Below, piece after piece: positions 1 to 10,985 of a DNA stretch of 64,000 bases; position 1 is the first letter of the stretch, and every line of letters starts with the position of its first letter. Both the position numbers and the translations under genes were made by a program. The stretch comes from Saccopteryx bilineata. Lineage: Eukaryota; Chordata; Mammalia; Chiroptera; Emballonuridae. The notes below the pieces were generated by a model. It made no database searches. It saw only the letters and a program-made list of their open reading frames with translations, and was not told where the DNA came from. The DNA is taken from assembly GCF_036850765.1 (NCBI RefSeq), contig NC_089495.1, positions 200,330,847 through 200,394,846 of the forward strand, given 5' to 3'.

Positions 1-330
1 GGAGAGGAAGAGACAAGAGAATGATTTATATCTAAAAGAATGAGTATAATTAATGTAATATGGGTGGTGGTGAGATTGGACCTTTTAATATGCAGACCTT
101 TTGAAAAGGCCTTTAAGGATCAAGAGTAAGATGGGTGTTTGGGAACAGAAGAGCACCAGGGCTACAGCAGTTCTAGGGGACCAATTCTAGGGGACCAAAG
201 GTGATGAGACAGCGATGTGGATATGGGGCCAGTCACCTGCTGCAGAGGTGAGAGACCTTGGCATTCGTACAGGTAACTGGGAATTAGGAATTCCCAACAT
301 AGGTTCTCTGGCAAAGTGGCTTTTAGGTGC

Positions 331-713
331 TTTTTTTTTTTTTTTTTTTTTTGCATTTTTCTGAAGCTGGAAACAGGGAGAGACAGTCAGACAGACTCCC
401 GCATGCGCCCGACCGGGATCCACCCGGCACGCCCACCATGGGGTGATGCTCTGCCCATCCTGGGTGTCGCCATGTTGCAACCAGAGCCACTCTAGTGCCT
501 GAGGCAGAGGTCACAGAGCCATCCCCAGCACCCGGGCCATCTTTGCTCCAATGGAGCCTTGGCTGCGGGAGGGGAAGAGAGAGACAGAGAGGAAGGCGCG
601 GCGGAGGGGTGGAGAAGCAAATGGGCGCTTCTCCTGTGTGCCCTGGCCGGGAATCGAACCCAGGTCCTCTGCACGCTAGGCCGACACTCTACCGCTGAGC
701 CAACCGGCCAGGG
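331..713 (-). mobile_element. tRNA-derived bat SINE (Rhin-type), full length
   Basis: Read on the minus strand, the element has a tRNA-like head (A box TGGCTCAGCGGTAGAG, B box GGTTCGATTCC), a C/T-rich middle, a unique body and an A tail. It is flanked by an 11-bp target duplication CTTTTAGGTGC at 320-330 and 714-724. The family name is from memory. Confidence 0.9.
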
Positions 714-2574
714 CTTTTAGGTGCCTTCTTAATATGCACATTGGGAGATGAACAGTTGAGGGATTCCAGATTAGGTAATTAGGTCTGATGCCAAAGACCA
801 GACACTTCTAACCCTTCAGGAACAGGACGAAAAGATGTTCTTGGTGAGGTGAACCACACAGAACAGGAAGGAGAGACAGTCTCAGCCGTAGAGGGGAGAG
901 AGGACCGCGGATCTTATTCCTCCACATTGCCAGTCAGTCTGGGAATAAGCTGCTGGGGTGGTTAGGCTGCTTGTACCTTTGTTGAACCACGTGATTTATT
1001 TTTTTAATGGTTACCCCATTAAGATGTTTAAGTCTTTGTGGCAAAAAATGTCTAGGAAATCACAAATATTTAAGATTTTTAAAATATCGATTCTTACTCT
1101 CTAAGAACTTGTACCAGGGAGATAATTCTTTCACACAAATAATTACAACCCAGAATAATAACCTGTAATGGTTTTATAAGCTATAGAAAAACAGCCATCA
1201 GAATGCAGCAGCGAGATGCGCCTGTCAGAGAACTTAGCTATGGCGGTCCCGTGGGGCTTTGCCCCTGTCACACAGCTGGATGGCCGTGTGCCCCCAGCCT
1301 GCCCTCCCCCTGAGCATGAGTACCCCACTCCCCCTTGCTTACTCCAAACTTCAGTGTCTGAAATGTCCCGGGGCCCGGGTCTCACCAACCTGCCCCCTCT
1401 CCTGAAGCACTGCTGTCCTCGGGCCACACGTCCCTCTCCCACCCCTGCCCACTTCCCGCTCCCTGTCCAGCGCCTAGGGGCTGTCTGCACTCCTGCTCCC
1501 CTCCCACTGTCACTAGGCCCACTCCCACCAGACTTTATACCTGTCTGCTCAAAACCTTCCAACTAGCTCAGCAAATACTGGGCTCCTGTGAGCCCAGCAC
1601 TAGTGGTTCTAGGCCCTGAGACAGCAGGGCACACGAGGACAGAAGCTCTCTGCCCCAAGTTTACATTCCCAGTAGAAAGAGAAACAGTATACTAAATCTG
1701 ACTTATTTATCAGCGGAAGAAAAGAACTCTGGAGAACAATTAGGCAGAAGAGAAAGAACAAGGCACTGGAAGGGAGAATTATAATTTTAAATAAGGTCGT
1801 CAGGGCAGGCCTCACTAGGGATGTAAAACAAGGCCTGGGAAGGTGGAGAACTCTCTGGGAAAGATCATCCTAAGCAGAGGAAACGGTGAGAACCAAGGCC
1901 TTGGAGGGCACGGTGACCAGCCAGAAGCCCTATATGCCTGGAGCAGTGAGTCTCAGGAGAGCAGGGCAAGCCTGTGGGGTAACAGGGACCTGACTCTGGA
2001 AGACTGGCTTTTTCAAGGGGACTGGGGGAGCACAGGGAGACATGACCCATCTTCCATTTTAGCAGGTCACTCTGATGACTGTGCTGAGAACAGAATGCTG
2101 AGGAGAGCGGGTAGGAGGTGACTGCTAACCCTAATGGAGACGGTGGTGACAAGGTGTTAGACACTGGTTTTGGTCCTGATCAGGAATAATGAGGGTGCAT
2201 TTACTAAGATGGGAAGACCATGAGAGAAACAGGCTTTGGAAGGAAGATCAGATGCCTGGTTAGGGACAAGTTAAATTTGAAATGTCTATGGAGATAGCCA
2301 ACTAGTCACACTGAATAGGAGGTTGGAGGTCTAGTCTCAAGGTGAAGAAAGGTTAACACTAAAGATATAATTAGGGATCACTAGCAAAAACAAACAAGCA
2401 AGCAAGCAAACAACCCAAAACCTATTATTTAAAGTAATCAGACTGATAAACTGAACTGTCTGTGAGCCTAGCCAGAGAGGAGGGCTAAGCACTCCACACT
2501 CAGAGGTCAAGGGAATGAGCAAAGCTTACTGAAAGGACACAGCCAGAGAGAGAAGAGGAAGCCAGAAGTCAGGG

Positions 2575-2890
2575 TCCCACTTCCCTACTGCTGCTAACAA
2601 ATGACCACAAACAATGGATTAAAACACCACAAACATAGTATTTCAACATCTATTATGTGGCCCTTCTGCCACCTTCAACGCGCAGCACTCCACCTTCGGC
2701 TGCCCTGATCCTACCTCCTTCTCGGACTCCTGCTCCTACCTCCCCCTTATAAGGACCCGGTGATTCTAGTGGGCCCTCCTGAATAGTCCAGGACAACGCC
2801 CCTATCTCAAGATCCTTAACTTAATCATGCCTGCAAAATCTTTCCTGCCATATAAGGTAAGATAACACATTCAGAGGTTCTAGGGATCAT
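2575..2890. repeat. Ancient LTR/MaLR-like patch
   Basis: TGCTGCTAACAAATGACCAC, then a C/T-rich middle and CTTATAAGGACCCGGTGATT resemble a common old mammalian LTR-class repeat (…AACAAAATACCA…TTATAAGGGCAC…). The match is loose and from memory. Confidence 0.4.
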
Positions 2891-3424
2891 TACTTTCTAT
2901 CACACCAAGAGATAAAGTATTTTCAGGAGGAAGAAATGATCAACTGGGCCAAATGTTACTGAGGTCTAGTGAAGATGACCTCAAGATCGGGCAAAATATT
3001 CACCACTGAATTTAGCAACAGAGAGGTTATCAGCAACACTGATTAGAGCTGTCTCAGTATCTTAGAATCAAAAGAAAATGAGAGGAAGGGAAATGGAGAC
3101 AAGATGAAAACCAGAGAAATAAGACACTAGCTCCGGGAAGACAGTCAACAAGAAAAATTTTTCCCACATGGGAAAAAACATATTTTTATGCTGTGGAGAA
3201 CGATCCAGTAGAGAAAAAGACTGGAAGATGCAAGAGAAAAGGGGCTATGTGTTGGAGCAGCCTCCTTGCGTAGAGGAGAGGGACAGGCCCTCAGACAAGA
3301 GGAGCTGGTTTGGAACACAGCATGTTCATCCACAGAAAGAGGAAGGACAGTCAGCCGTGAGTGTCAATGTTTTCCTCGGCCAGATGCAGCCTGCAGGTCC
3401 AGGGCAGAAACATGCAAGGCTGGA

Positions 3425-3556
3425 TTTGAGAATGGTGGTTGCCAGGAGCTGGGGGGTGGCGGGGTGAGTTAATCCGTATAGAGTTTCAGTTTTGCAAGAT
3501 AAAGAGTTCTGGTAATTGGTTGCACAAGAAAGTAAATGTAAGTGATACCTCTGAAC
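3425..3556 (+). mobile_element. L1 3' UTR fragment
   Basis: GAATGGTGGTTGCCAGGAGC, then GAGTTTCAGTTTTGCAAGAT and GGTTGCACAAGAAAGTAAAT match the sense 3' UTR of L1MA-type elements. It runs into the 65-bp tandem duplication. Confidence 0.6.
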
Positions 3557-3686
3557 GGTATGTTTAGGATTTTAATGACCCTGAGCTGAGTAAAGAAGAA
3601 AAGGAGGACAGGAGGGGAGTGGGTATGTTTAGGATTTTAATGACCCTGAGCTGAGTAAAGAAGAAAAGGAGGACAGGAGGGGAGTG
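3557..3686. repeat. Perfect 65-bp tandem duplication (two copies)
   Basis: The 65-base unit beginning GGTATGTTTAGGATTTTAAT at 3557 is repeated exactly from 3622 to 3686. No difference between the two copies was seen. It lies at the end of an L1 3' UTR fragment in RPRD1B intron 5. Confidence 0.95.
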
Positions 3687-3834
3687 GAGGCTGGTCAAGG
3701 GTGGAAGGATCAATAGGGAACCCCAGAAGCTTTAACTGCTAGAGCCGGGCAAGGAAGGGGGGCGAGCCACATGTGTCCTCCGGCTAAGCACACACCTGCC
3801 CATCAGATAACCCCGTGGTTGTTTCTTAGCTCGG

Positions 3835-3940
3835 GGCCTCTGTGTGCAGATCACCTTATCAGAAAGGCCTTCCCTGACCACCTTTAAGACAGCGCCTCCT
3901 TTGGTCATCTCTGCCATCACACCCCGCCTTTTCTTTCTGG
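3835..3940 (+). mobile_element. L2 3' fragment
   Basis: CAGAAAGGCCTTCCCTGACC followed by ACCTTTAAGACAGCGCC matches the well-known L2 3' end motif. Confidence 0.55.
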
Positions 3941-4179
3941 CAGGCAAGCCATGAGCAGATGTGGGCAGGACATGAAGCGTGTCTGCTACACTGTGTGCCT
4001 CAAATATTTGTTGAACGGAGGAAATGTAACACGAGCAACCTTGAGTTCCTTTAAATGGAGATGGAGGAAGTTAGTGAGTAAAGCAGCCAAATCAGGGGAC
4101 TGGAAAGAAAAAACAGTGACCTTGAAAGAGAAAAGTCTGCCCTTCTGCAATGAAAAGAATACAGGCCTAGGCTTTGAGG

Positions 4180-4365
4180 GAATGGAGAGGGGTGGTGATG
4201 GAGGGGAACTTGACTTGGGGTGGTCAACACACACACGCAATACAGATGATGTGTTGTAGAACTGTGCACCTGAAACCCGAATCATTTCATTAACCACTGT
4301 CACGCCAATAAATTCAATCAAAACTTTTTTTTTAAGTTCAAAATAAAAAAAAAAGAAAGAAAGAA
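4180..4365 (+). mobile_element. L1 3' tail fragment
   Basis: GATGATGTGTTGTAGAACTG, CACCTGAAACCCGAATCATT and GCCAATAAATTCAATCAAAA followed by an A-rich tail resemble the 3' end of a lineage-specific L1. AATAAA is present. Confidence 0.5.
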
Positions 4366-4735
4366 TATACACTTCGCAACTAGGCTGAAATCCTAAGATT
4401 ATGTGACCTGGGGCAAGTCCCCTAACATCCCAAAGCCTCAATTTCCTCCTGTGCAATATGGAGATTTACAGTGATCAGATTAAATATCACCACAAGAAGT
4501 ATATTCTACAAATATTGGTTCACGCTTCATTTCTGCCTTTCAATTACCCACGCATGAAGTGAGAATGATGTCAACTGCCCCTCCCTGTTTACATGGGGGT
4601 GACCAGCAATAGAATTGCCACAACTAACAAGATCTTCCTAGGGTTCTTGGCACTGAAGAGCCTGCCGTTATGAGGTGTGTCAGTGTGTAGTATAGATATC
4701 ACATGGCACTGGATTATATGCCCCTTTAATAAGAG

Positions 4736-5064
4736 CAGGGGTCCACAAACTACAGCCAGAGGGCCGCATGTGGCCCCGAGGCCATTTATCCGGTCCCTGC
4801 CACAGTTCTAGAAGGGGCACCTCTTTCATTGGTGGTCAGTGAGAGGAGCATAGTTCCTGTTGAAATATTGGTCAGTTTGTTGATTTAAATTTACTCGTTC
4901 TTTATTTAAAATATTGTATTTGTTCCCGTTTTGTTTTTTTACTTTAAAATAAGATATGTGCAGTGTGCATAGGGATCTGTTTGTAGTTTTTTTTGTAGTC
5001 CGGCCCTCCAACGGTCTGAGGGACAGTGAACTGGCCCCTTGTGTAAAAAGTTTGGGGACCCCTG
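4736..5064. mobile_element. Complete small hAT transposon with perfect 8-bp target duplication
   Basis: The 329-bp element begins CAGGGGTCC and ends GGACCCCTG, giving matching inverted ends. The 8-bp duplication AATAAGAG lies at 4728-4735 and 5065-5072. The inside is AT-rich with no transposase, so it was moved in trans. I recognise the ends from widespread bat hAT families (OposCharlie/nhAT type, from memory). Confidence 0.93.
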
Positions 5065-5374
5065 AATAAGAGGGTCATGAGTTCAATGCCTTCCCCATCA
5101 CCCTCACAGCTGGCACTGTGTTTTCACAGCCCTCACTTCAAGTGCCACGAGTTGTGGCATGCCAGTGTTTCTGCAATTCATACCAGAACGTCTGGCCGAG
5201 CTCAGACCATTGCACAGCCTCACTGTTCAGCGTGAGTTACGTCCCCAACCCCGATGGCAGAGCACCCAACACCAAATGAGGCGCCTGTACCTGAGACACG
5301 TGTGCTCTGGGCTTTGATGACTCGGAGATATGTCCCTCCCCCTCAGCTTTCACCCAAACTCCCCACCTTCTCAC

Positions 5375-5501
5375 CTGTTATTTTTTCCAGAAGAGAAACA
5401 TCCTGCACTTCCTGGGGCAAAGAAGCGATCTTCTGCCGGACAGTCGCGTCCCCTGACGCGGCGTTTTCCAGGTCCTGCAGGGCTTTGATGAGCTCCTCCG
5501 T
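5375..5501 (-). CDS. RPRD1B: RPRD1B coding exon 5 (start of C-terminal coiled-coil region)
   Basis: This internal exon of 127 nt encodes residues 177-218 and one base of 219. The translation is TEELIKALQDLENAASGDAT followed by VRQKIASLPQEVQDVSLLEK and I-T. This is the beginning of the helical C-terminal domain shared by RPRD1A, RPRD1B and RPRD2, which forms dimers. The acceptor is TTATCGTCCAG|ACG and the donor is AACAG|GTGAGA. The frame leaves in phase 1. About 108 further residues (beginning D-K-E-A-A-E-R-L in the protein as I remember it) are expected from exons to the left of the window. I looked for them in 1-5374 on the minus strand and did not find them. Confidence 0.96.
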
Positions 5502-5968
5502 CTGGACGATAAAAGGCAAGCAGCACTACCCGTTAACACATACGGGGCTTAAAGATTAGTTGGAGTTAAGTGAAGTAGGGGCAACATCCTTAAAAACAGT
5601 CATTCCCAACATTTACACATCCATAGCATAACATGAATAAAATTCTATATCCTTTCAACAAAAATCTATTTTTAAAGAATATTCTCAATTTCTAGGAGTG
5701 AAATAACATGAAGTCCAAGAAAACTATAACATATAAATCCATGCCAAATGAACACTATAACATATAAATCCTGGCCCGCAATGACCAAGTCAAGCCCACT
5801 GTGTGGCAAGCTTCACTGGGTGGATCTTGCACCCAGTGCCCTGGGAGCTACCCTCTGGTGATTCCATACTACTGGTTACCGGCGCCACCTTGTGGCCATA
5901 ATCTCCAACTGGAGGCCACTTCTCCAAGCCACCCTGCGGTGCCCTGCCCTGCCCCCTGGGGATCATAC
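5502..5968 (-). other. RPRD1B: RPRD1B intron 4
   Basis: This is a short intron of 467 bp with GT/AG ends. The part next to exon 5 is AT-rich and contains an 18-base motif (ACTATAACATATAAATCC) twice, at 5723-5740 and 5753-5770. The part from about 5775 to the exon 4 donor is GC-rich and unexplained. Confidence 0.85.
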
Positions 5969-6081
5969 CAAGAGGGGTCCTGCAGAAGGATCCTGGGGAG
6001 AGTAACTACCAGGGTAGTCGTCATCCTCCTCCTCTTGTATCTGCTGGAAAGTTCGTTTCAGAGATTTCTTCTCCTCTGTTA
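5969..6081 (-). CDS. RPRD1B: RPRD1B coding exon 4 (linker, acidic segment)
   Basis: This internal exon of 113 nt encodes residues 139-176, read as V-T-E-E-K-K-S-L-K-R-T-F-Q-Q-I and then an acidic stretch EEEDDDYPGSYSPQDPSAG ending in PLL. It links the CID to the C-terminal coiled coil that mediates RPRD dimerisation in this family. The acceptor is TTTCCTGTAG|TAACAG and the donor is CTCTTG|GTATGA. A second AG lies 6 nt inside the exon and would remove exactly two codons (V-T) without breaking the frame, so both isoforms are possible. Using the upstream site gives a predicted full length of 326 residues, the length I recall for the mammalian protein. The sequence just downstream of the donor is unusually GC-rich. 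Confidence 0.95.
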
Positions 6082-6870
6082 CTACAGGAAAGAAAGAAGT
6101 GACAAATCTGAGTCACCAAAGCCTGCATAGTAAGAGTCAAATATTATGCACAATGGGTCACATGTAAAAAATGGTAGTTGGGGTCATTTCCAGAGAGAGT
6201 TTAACATTAACTTTTATGCTAGTCATTTTAAATTGGTAGTAGTTCTACATTACTGCATTAAGTCAAAACAACCCTAGTCTGTCCATTTCAGACTGACTCA
6301 CTAGAAAAATACTACTGAAAACAAGCATCTAAAATCAAGTGAAACTTACCAAATTAGCATATTTGATTAAAAACCTCATCTTTCAAAAAAGCCAACAGAA
6401 GTTAAAATGGTAGAAACCCCATCAGACAACATACTGAAGCGTGCCAGTGTGTGCAAGGGTTTAGAGAACGCTCTGCGTGTAACGTAAGGTTCTTTATGCT
6501 TTCTAGGATGAGCTCAGAAAATTAAATAGCACAGAGAAACCCATCAATAAAATGGTGTTGAAAACTCTTAAAACACAAATATCCTTTAAATTATCCCTTT
6601 AAAAACAAAACACTTATACCTAAAAATAACCATTATTGAGAAATATGATTGATATCCCTTGGAGTAAGTTTCCACTTTAAAATTAACCACTTTTGAGGCT
6701 AACAGCTTACATTTTTAATTATCTTTACTGTATGCTTTAAAATTGTTATGATAGATGTGTTAATTCCATAATTAATTTCTTTTATATCAAATTAAACAAT
6801 ACAAAACAAATGCCAAACAACTGTAGGGGCATAAATCTAAATGACAAACAGGTTTGGAAAGTAAAGAAAC

Positions 6871-7060
6871 TATCGGACACCTAACATGTGCCAGGCATTG
6901 CAATAATTTCTTTACATTTAATCTTTCCAACAATTCTGTGGTGCAGTATTTCCATTTTACAGGTGAGAAAATGAAGACTCAGAGAGGTTAAATAACCACT
7001 TAAAGGTCTGCCTACCAAATCTGTGCTCAGCCCACCAGTTAAACTACGCCATACCACAGT
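6871..7060 (-). mobile_element. MIR SINE
   Basis: ACATGTGCCAGGCATTGCAA, TTTCCATTTTACAGGTGAGA and ACTCAGAGAGGTTAAATAAC are the antisense core of MIR. Confidence 0.7.
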
Positions 7061-7134
7061 TACCCACTCATCTGTCAATATCGTGAATTTTACTTTTTCT
7101 TAACCTACTACAAAGAAAAGAAGTATCTGCAATA

Positions 7135-7880
7135 CAGGCAGTCTTCACTTTGCACAATTCCAGTGTTACCATGGTTTAAACTGTTTAAGTTCCTCAACAA
7201 CATGGCCCAAATTTCAGTTAATGGCATATTAACTATGATCACACAAGGAGCAAGCTTCACGTCTAACTCCAGTCCACATGTCATTACGTCAATAACAGAA
7301 GTGCATCATGATCAGGGACCGTATCACTTCTTCAAGGGCAGTGATTGGTCACTGCCCATCTGTTATGCAGTGCACACACAGACAGCAGCGTTGTGTTGTC
7401 TCCCAGTGGTGACATCCACAGGGCATTTATAAAAATGATTAATCAAAATAGGGAACTGACTGACAAAGATGGAAGAGCAGCAAACTGAACTAAAACAAAT
7501 GCTGGAAGAGCAACCTGCAGGGACCGGGGGTGGAGCTGCAGCAGCAGCAGGCTGTGGGAAGGTGGGCACAGCCACAGGCCTCTATCTAGACTCAAAGCCA
7601 GGGGGACTTGGGGGAGGACAACCTATCAATGTAAATGAAGAAAGTGGTTGTGATGAAAATGACAATGTCCCAGGGGAAGTGATGCTGACAAAAAACTTCA
7701 TATGAAAGGGATTCTCTGAGATATTTCACACACTCAAAACAAAGGATAAAATGTTGGAAGCTGATCAAGCATAGAACAGAGTATGGCAATTTACTAAGAC
7801 AGAAAAGATGCTTGCTCTGTGTCATAAATTATACCGCAAGCAAGCTTTGCTACAATCATTCTTCATGAGTTTGTTACAAA
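7135..7880 (+). mobile_element. Tigger-like (pogo) transposon remnant with decayed transposase end
   Basis: A plus-strand frame is readable in pieces: EEQQTELKQMLEEQ near 7470, and KGFSEIFHTLK then KTEKMLALCHKLY near 7700-7840, which recalls the C-terminal end of Tigger transposases (KMLAxYHKLY). Stops and frame changes break it, so no protein is made. The left end CAGTCTTCACTTTGC is Tigger-like. Confidence 0.6.
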
Positions 7881-8879
7881 AAATAAACATTTTAATTCTC
7901 AATGTTTCTAATTTTTGTTATAGCTTGCTAAATATTAGTTTTACTATCTTGCTTCCATATACAACTGTGATCAACTGAGATTTTAATTCTTTAACAAAAC
8001 AAATCTTAAAACCTGCAGAACAACAAGAACTTTCTCTACTGATTACTCAAGCCACCTGGCAGGGTTTCAGCTTACTCGGTCTCTTACAGCCCTGCACTCC
8101 TAAGCAATGCAAGGACTGCTGCTGTATTTTTAAAACAGAAAGTCTAGTAGGATATATTTTGCCTATAAAATATCTAGCAGTGAACTGCACACAGTGGCTG
8201 TCTAATTAATGTCCACATGGACATTTAGCACTCTATATAGAATTGAAACACAAGAGCAAAAAAAAAATTGTATTATTTCATTCATTTCCAAATAACTAGA
8301 AGAGTACTCAATAAATACTGGTAAATATACTAAAGAAGGTAGAACAATTATAAAACTTGAATCCCTCAGTTTTCAAACTCTCAGACAAAAATTTTTATAT
8401 AGAAAGCCACCATCACTAAAGACCCCATGACACTAACAATCACTTTATCTGGGCCAGCAGGCATTAAGACAAACCTGTCTTCGCTTTCTCTACCTTATTT
8501 TTAATGAGAATGTCAAGGCCCAAAGGCCGTGTTTTGTCCAAAGTCAGAGAGCTTGTTAGTCTGGGTCCTCCGGCCAAAGTCCCTGGCCTCCTAATGGAGT
8601 GGAGTGCAGTTCCTTTTACCACTTCATGCTGCCACTCACTCGCTGACACACACTGAAGTCAAACCAATGCAAATGCTTCTAGGCCCATCCCTGTCCCTTG
8701 GCATTCTGATGGAAGAGGATGCCACGAGAGAGGGAAACCATTATCACCCAGCATGTCCAGCTCCCTTCTCCACTGGAGGACTTACTGCAAACGAATGACT
8801 TGCGTGCCCCTGTGAAGCGGCTCTGTTCCTGAGCGGCCTATCTCCACTACGAACACCTCCACTGGCCTCATCTTTCAAG

Positions 8880-9180
8880 TGCAACTTGGAACCACCAGAC
8901 TCTCTCCCAAAGTCCCCACTTCTAGCAGATTCCACACCCTGAAGGATCTTTCACATACCTCCTCTTTCCGCTCCTCCCATGGCCTCCTGCTAGCCATCTG
9001 CCCTTCACCATGCCTTGTCCAGACCACTGTGCCAACCGCTCTCCCTGCCTCTAGTCACTCCTTTTGCAACTTAGACTACTCTCTTATTATATTGACCTTC
9101 CTAAAGCTGAGCTCTCATCGCATCATGCCTCTCTTCAAAAACCTGGAATGGTTACCTAAGAGGAAGGCCTATTCGTGATA
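8880..9180 (+). mobile_element. L2 fragment
   Basis: TGAGCTCTCATCGCATCATG followed by CCTCTCTTCAAAAACCTGGA and ATGGTTACC resembles the L2 3' region. It is diverged. Confidence 0.5.
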
Positions 9181-9943
9181 ACAGTAATACCATCCTAATA
9201 CTCCCTTCTAACTCCCACGGCACACGCACCTTCCCACTGACAAAAACACTAAGGGTTTTATTCCTTTACACCTCCTCCCCACCCCCACCCCCCTGGCCCA
9301 GGACTATGTCCACAGACCTGAGTGTAAAGCCTCCTGCAAGCAGAGGAAGTAGAGCTGGAAAGCGCGAGCGCTGAGCCAGAAACGGCGATCACTGCATCCC
9401 TTCAAACACACAGGACAGCCGGCTCTGGGACCCGCCCTGACTCATCTGTGTCACATCAGCAGTTAGGATAGCCAGGATTCTCAACTGAGTCAGACTGCCA
9501 TTTTAGATAGGCCAGGAAATCTGTCAGCCCCCTGCCTACCCCTAAATGTAAGGTAAGGCACCTTCCACTGTCCCCACGACTTCTGACCCCAGTACTGATT
9601 CACTCAAACGCTGTCCCGGGCGGCAAACACTCCAGGTGAGCCGCATCCCTCTGCCTTCACATTGCATTCCTTCTCTCTCATCCTGCAAGCTGTCCCGGGT
9701 CCCCAGGGGACCTGCATTCAGCGAACTGTTAAGTAACCCGGTTACCTAAGTGTTGACGGTATGCCTCTTGGAGACTTGAACTTTGGTAAAATTTCAGACA
9801 CTATGGCAGACTATAAAACTAATTTTAAGGCAAAAAGCCTCAAGGTTCCCAAATGACATTACAAAATGCAGTCATCTGCCTGTATAGCGGGACCTTCTAA
9901 AGAATGCACTCAAAATTTTCTGGGATTAAAAAAATAAAACAAG

Positions 9944-10350
9944 TCCTGGCCGGTTGGCTTGGTGGTAGAGCGTCGGCCTGGCGTGCAGAAGTCCCAGGTT
10001 CAATTCCCAGCCAGGGCACACAGGAGAATTGCCCATCTGCTTCTCCACCCCTCCCCCTCTCCTTCCTCTCTGTCTCTTTCTTCCCCTCCCGCAGTGAGGC
10101 TCCCTCCATTGGAGCAAAGATGGCCCCAGCGCTGGGGATGGCTCCTTGGCCTCCGCCCCAGGCGCTAGAGTGGCTCTGGTCGCAACAGAGTGAGGGGCAG
10201 AGCATTGCCCCCTGGTGGGCAGAGCTTCGCCCCCTGGTGGGTGTGCCGGGTGGATCCTGGGCACATGTGGGAGTCTGTCTGTCTCTCCCCATTTCCAGCT
10301 TCAGAAAAATACACACAAAAAAAACCCCCAAACAAAACAAACAAAAAAAC
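9944..10350 (+). mobile_element. tRNA-derived bat SINE (Rhin-type), plus orientation
   Basis: The head begins TCCTGGCCGGTTGGCTTGGT and the body matches the other copies, ending in a degenerate A/C-rich tail. The target duplication could not be resolved because the flanks are A-rich. It is the only copy of this family in plus orientation in the window. Confidence 0.88.
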
Positions 10351-10756
10351 CCCTACAAATTGTATATTCTTTTATAATGAGAAAAGAATCAGGAAACATT
10401 GATTTACAACAGCTTCCTCATTCTTTGTTCCCTTCCCGCAAAATAAAGAAAAAGATTCACCGGTAACAAGCACATTGAACTTCACTGGGGGTAAGAAAGA
10501 AACCCGCCCCAGACAAAGGCTGCCACCTGGGGCGCAGCCTGAAATGCTGTGGCCATGTCACCTCGCTGAGCTGAGTGGCGGGCTTCGGCTCGAACCTGGG
10601 AGCCTAGAGCTGTGTCTGAACCACTATGCTTTCTAGTCTCACACAAAATCCGAGAAATTAAAAATACTAGAAAGTCTCCAATTTTTGCTACTGTTCATAT
10701 TTAGAAACTCAGAATATTGGTTATTAGAACTGGGGGAGGGGGGACACACAAATAAA

Positions 10757-10985
10757 AGGCCTATCATCCACTCAATCGACAACGCCTTACCTACATTATC
10801 AAAGTAATGCTCACAACAACTCTATAGGTATGACTATGAACAGGCATAATGTACAGAGAAGAACCTTAGGCCCAGATAGGTCAAATGCTGTGCCCAAGGT
10901 CACATAACTCAGAAGTGACAAAATTGGGATTCATACTCTGGAAGTCTGATGTCAAACCCTTGCTCTGAACAGCTAAGCTAACCAC
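10757..10985 (-). mobile_element. MIR SINE
   Basis: AATGCTCACAACAACTCTAT, CTGTGCCCAAGGTCACATAA and TCAGAAGTGACAAAATTGGG are antisense MIR motifs. Confidence 0.65.

Larger units (their letters stand above)
1..5374 (-). other. RPRD1B: RPRD1B intron 5 (partial): repeats, no coding exon
   Basis: This is the left-hand part of the intron after exon 5. It contains a Rhin-type SINE (331-713), an old MaLR-like patch (about 2575-2890), L1 tail pieces, an L2 piece, a 65-bp tandem duplication and a complete small hAT element. No coding sequence matching the rest of RPRD1B is visible. Confidence 0.8.

Noticed and set aside
1143..1562. 139-residue minus-strand open frame and overlapping plus-strand frame
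   Set aside because: Low-complexity, P/S/G-rich translation in both strands, no recognised domain, no splice or conservation support; lies in an intron.
9897..10340. 147-residue and 157-residue frames on both strands (and similar ones at 44357, 50414, 50450)
   Set aside because: They translate the SINE bodies; the same peptides recur at each SINE copy.
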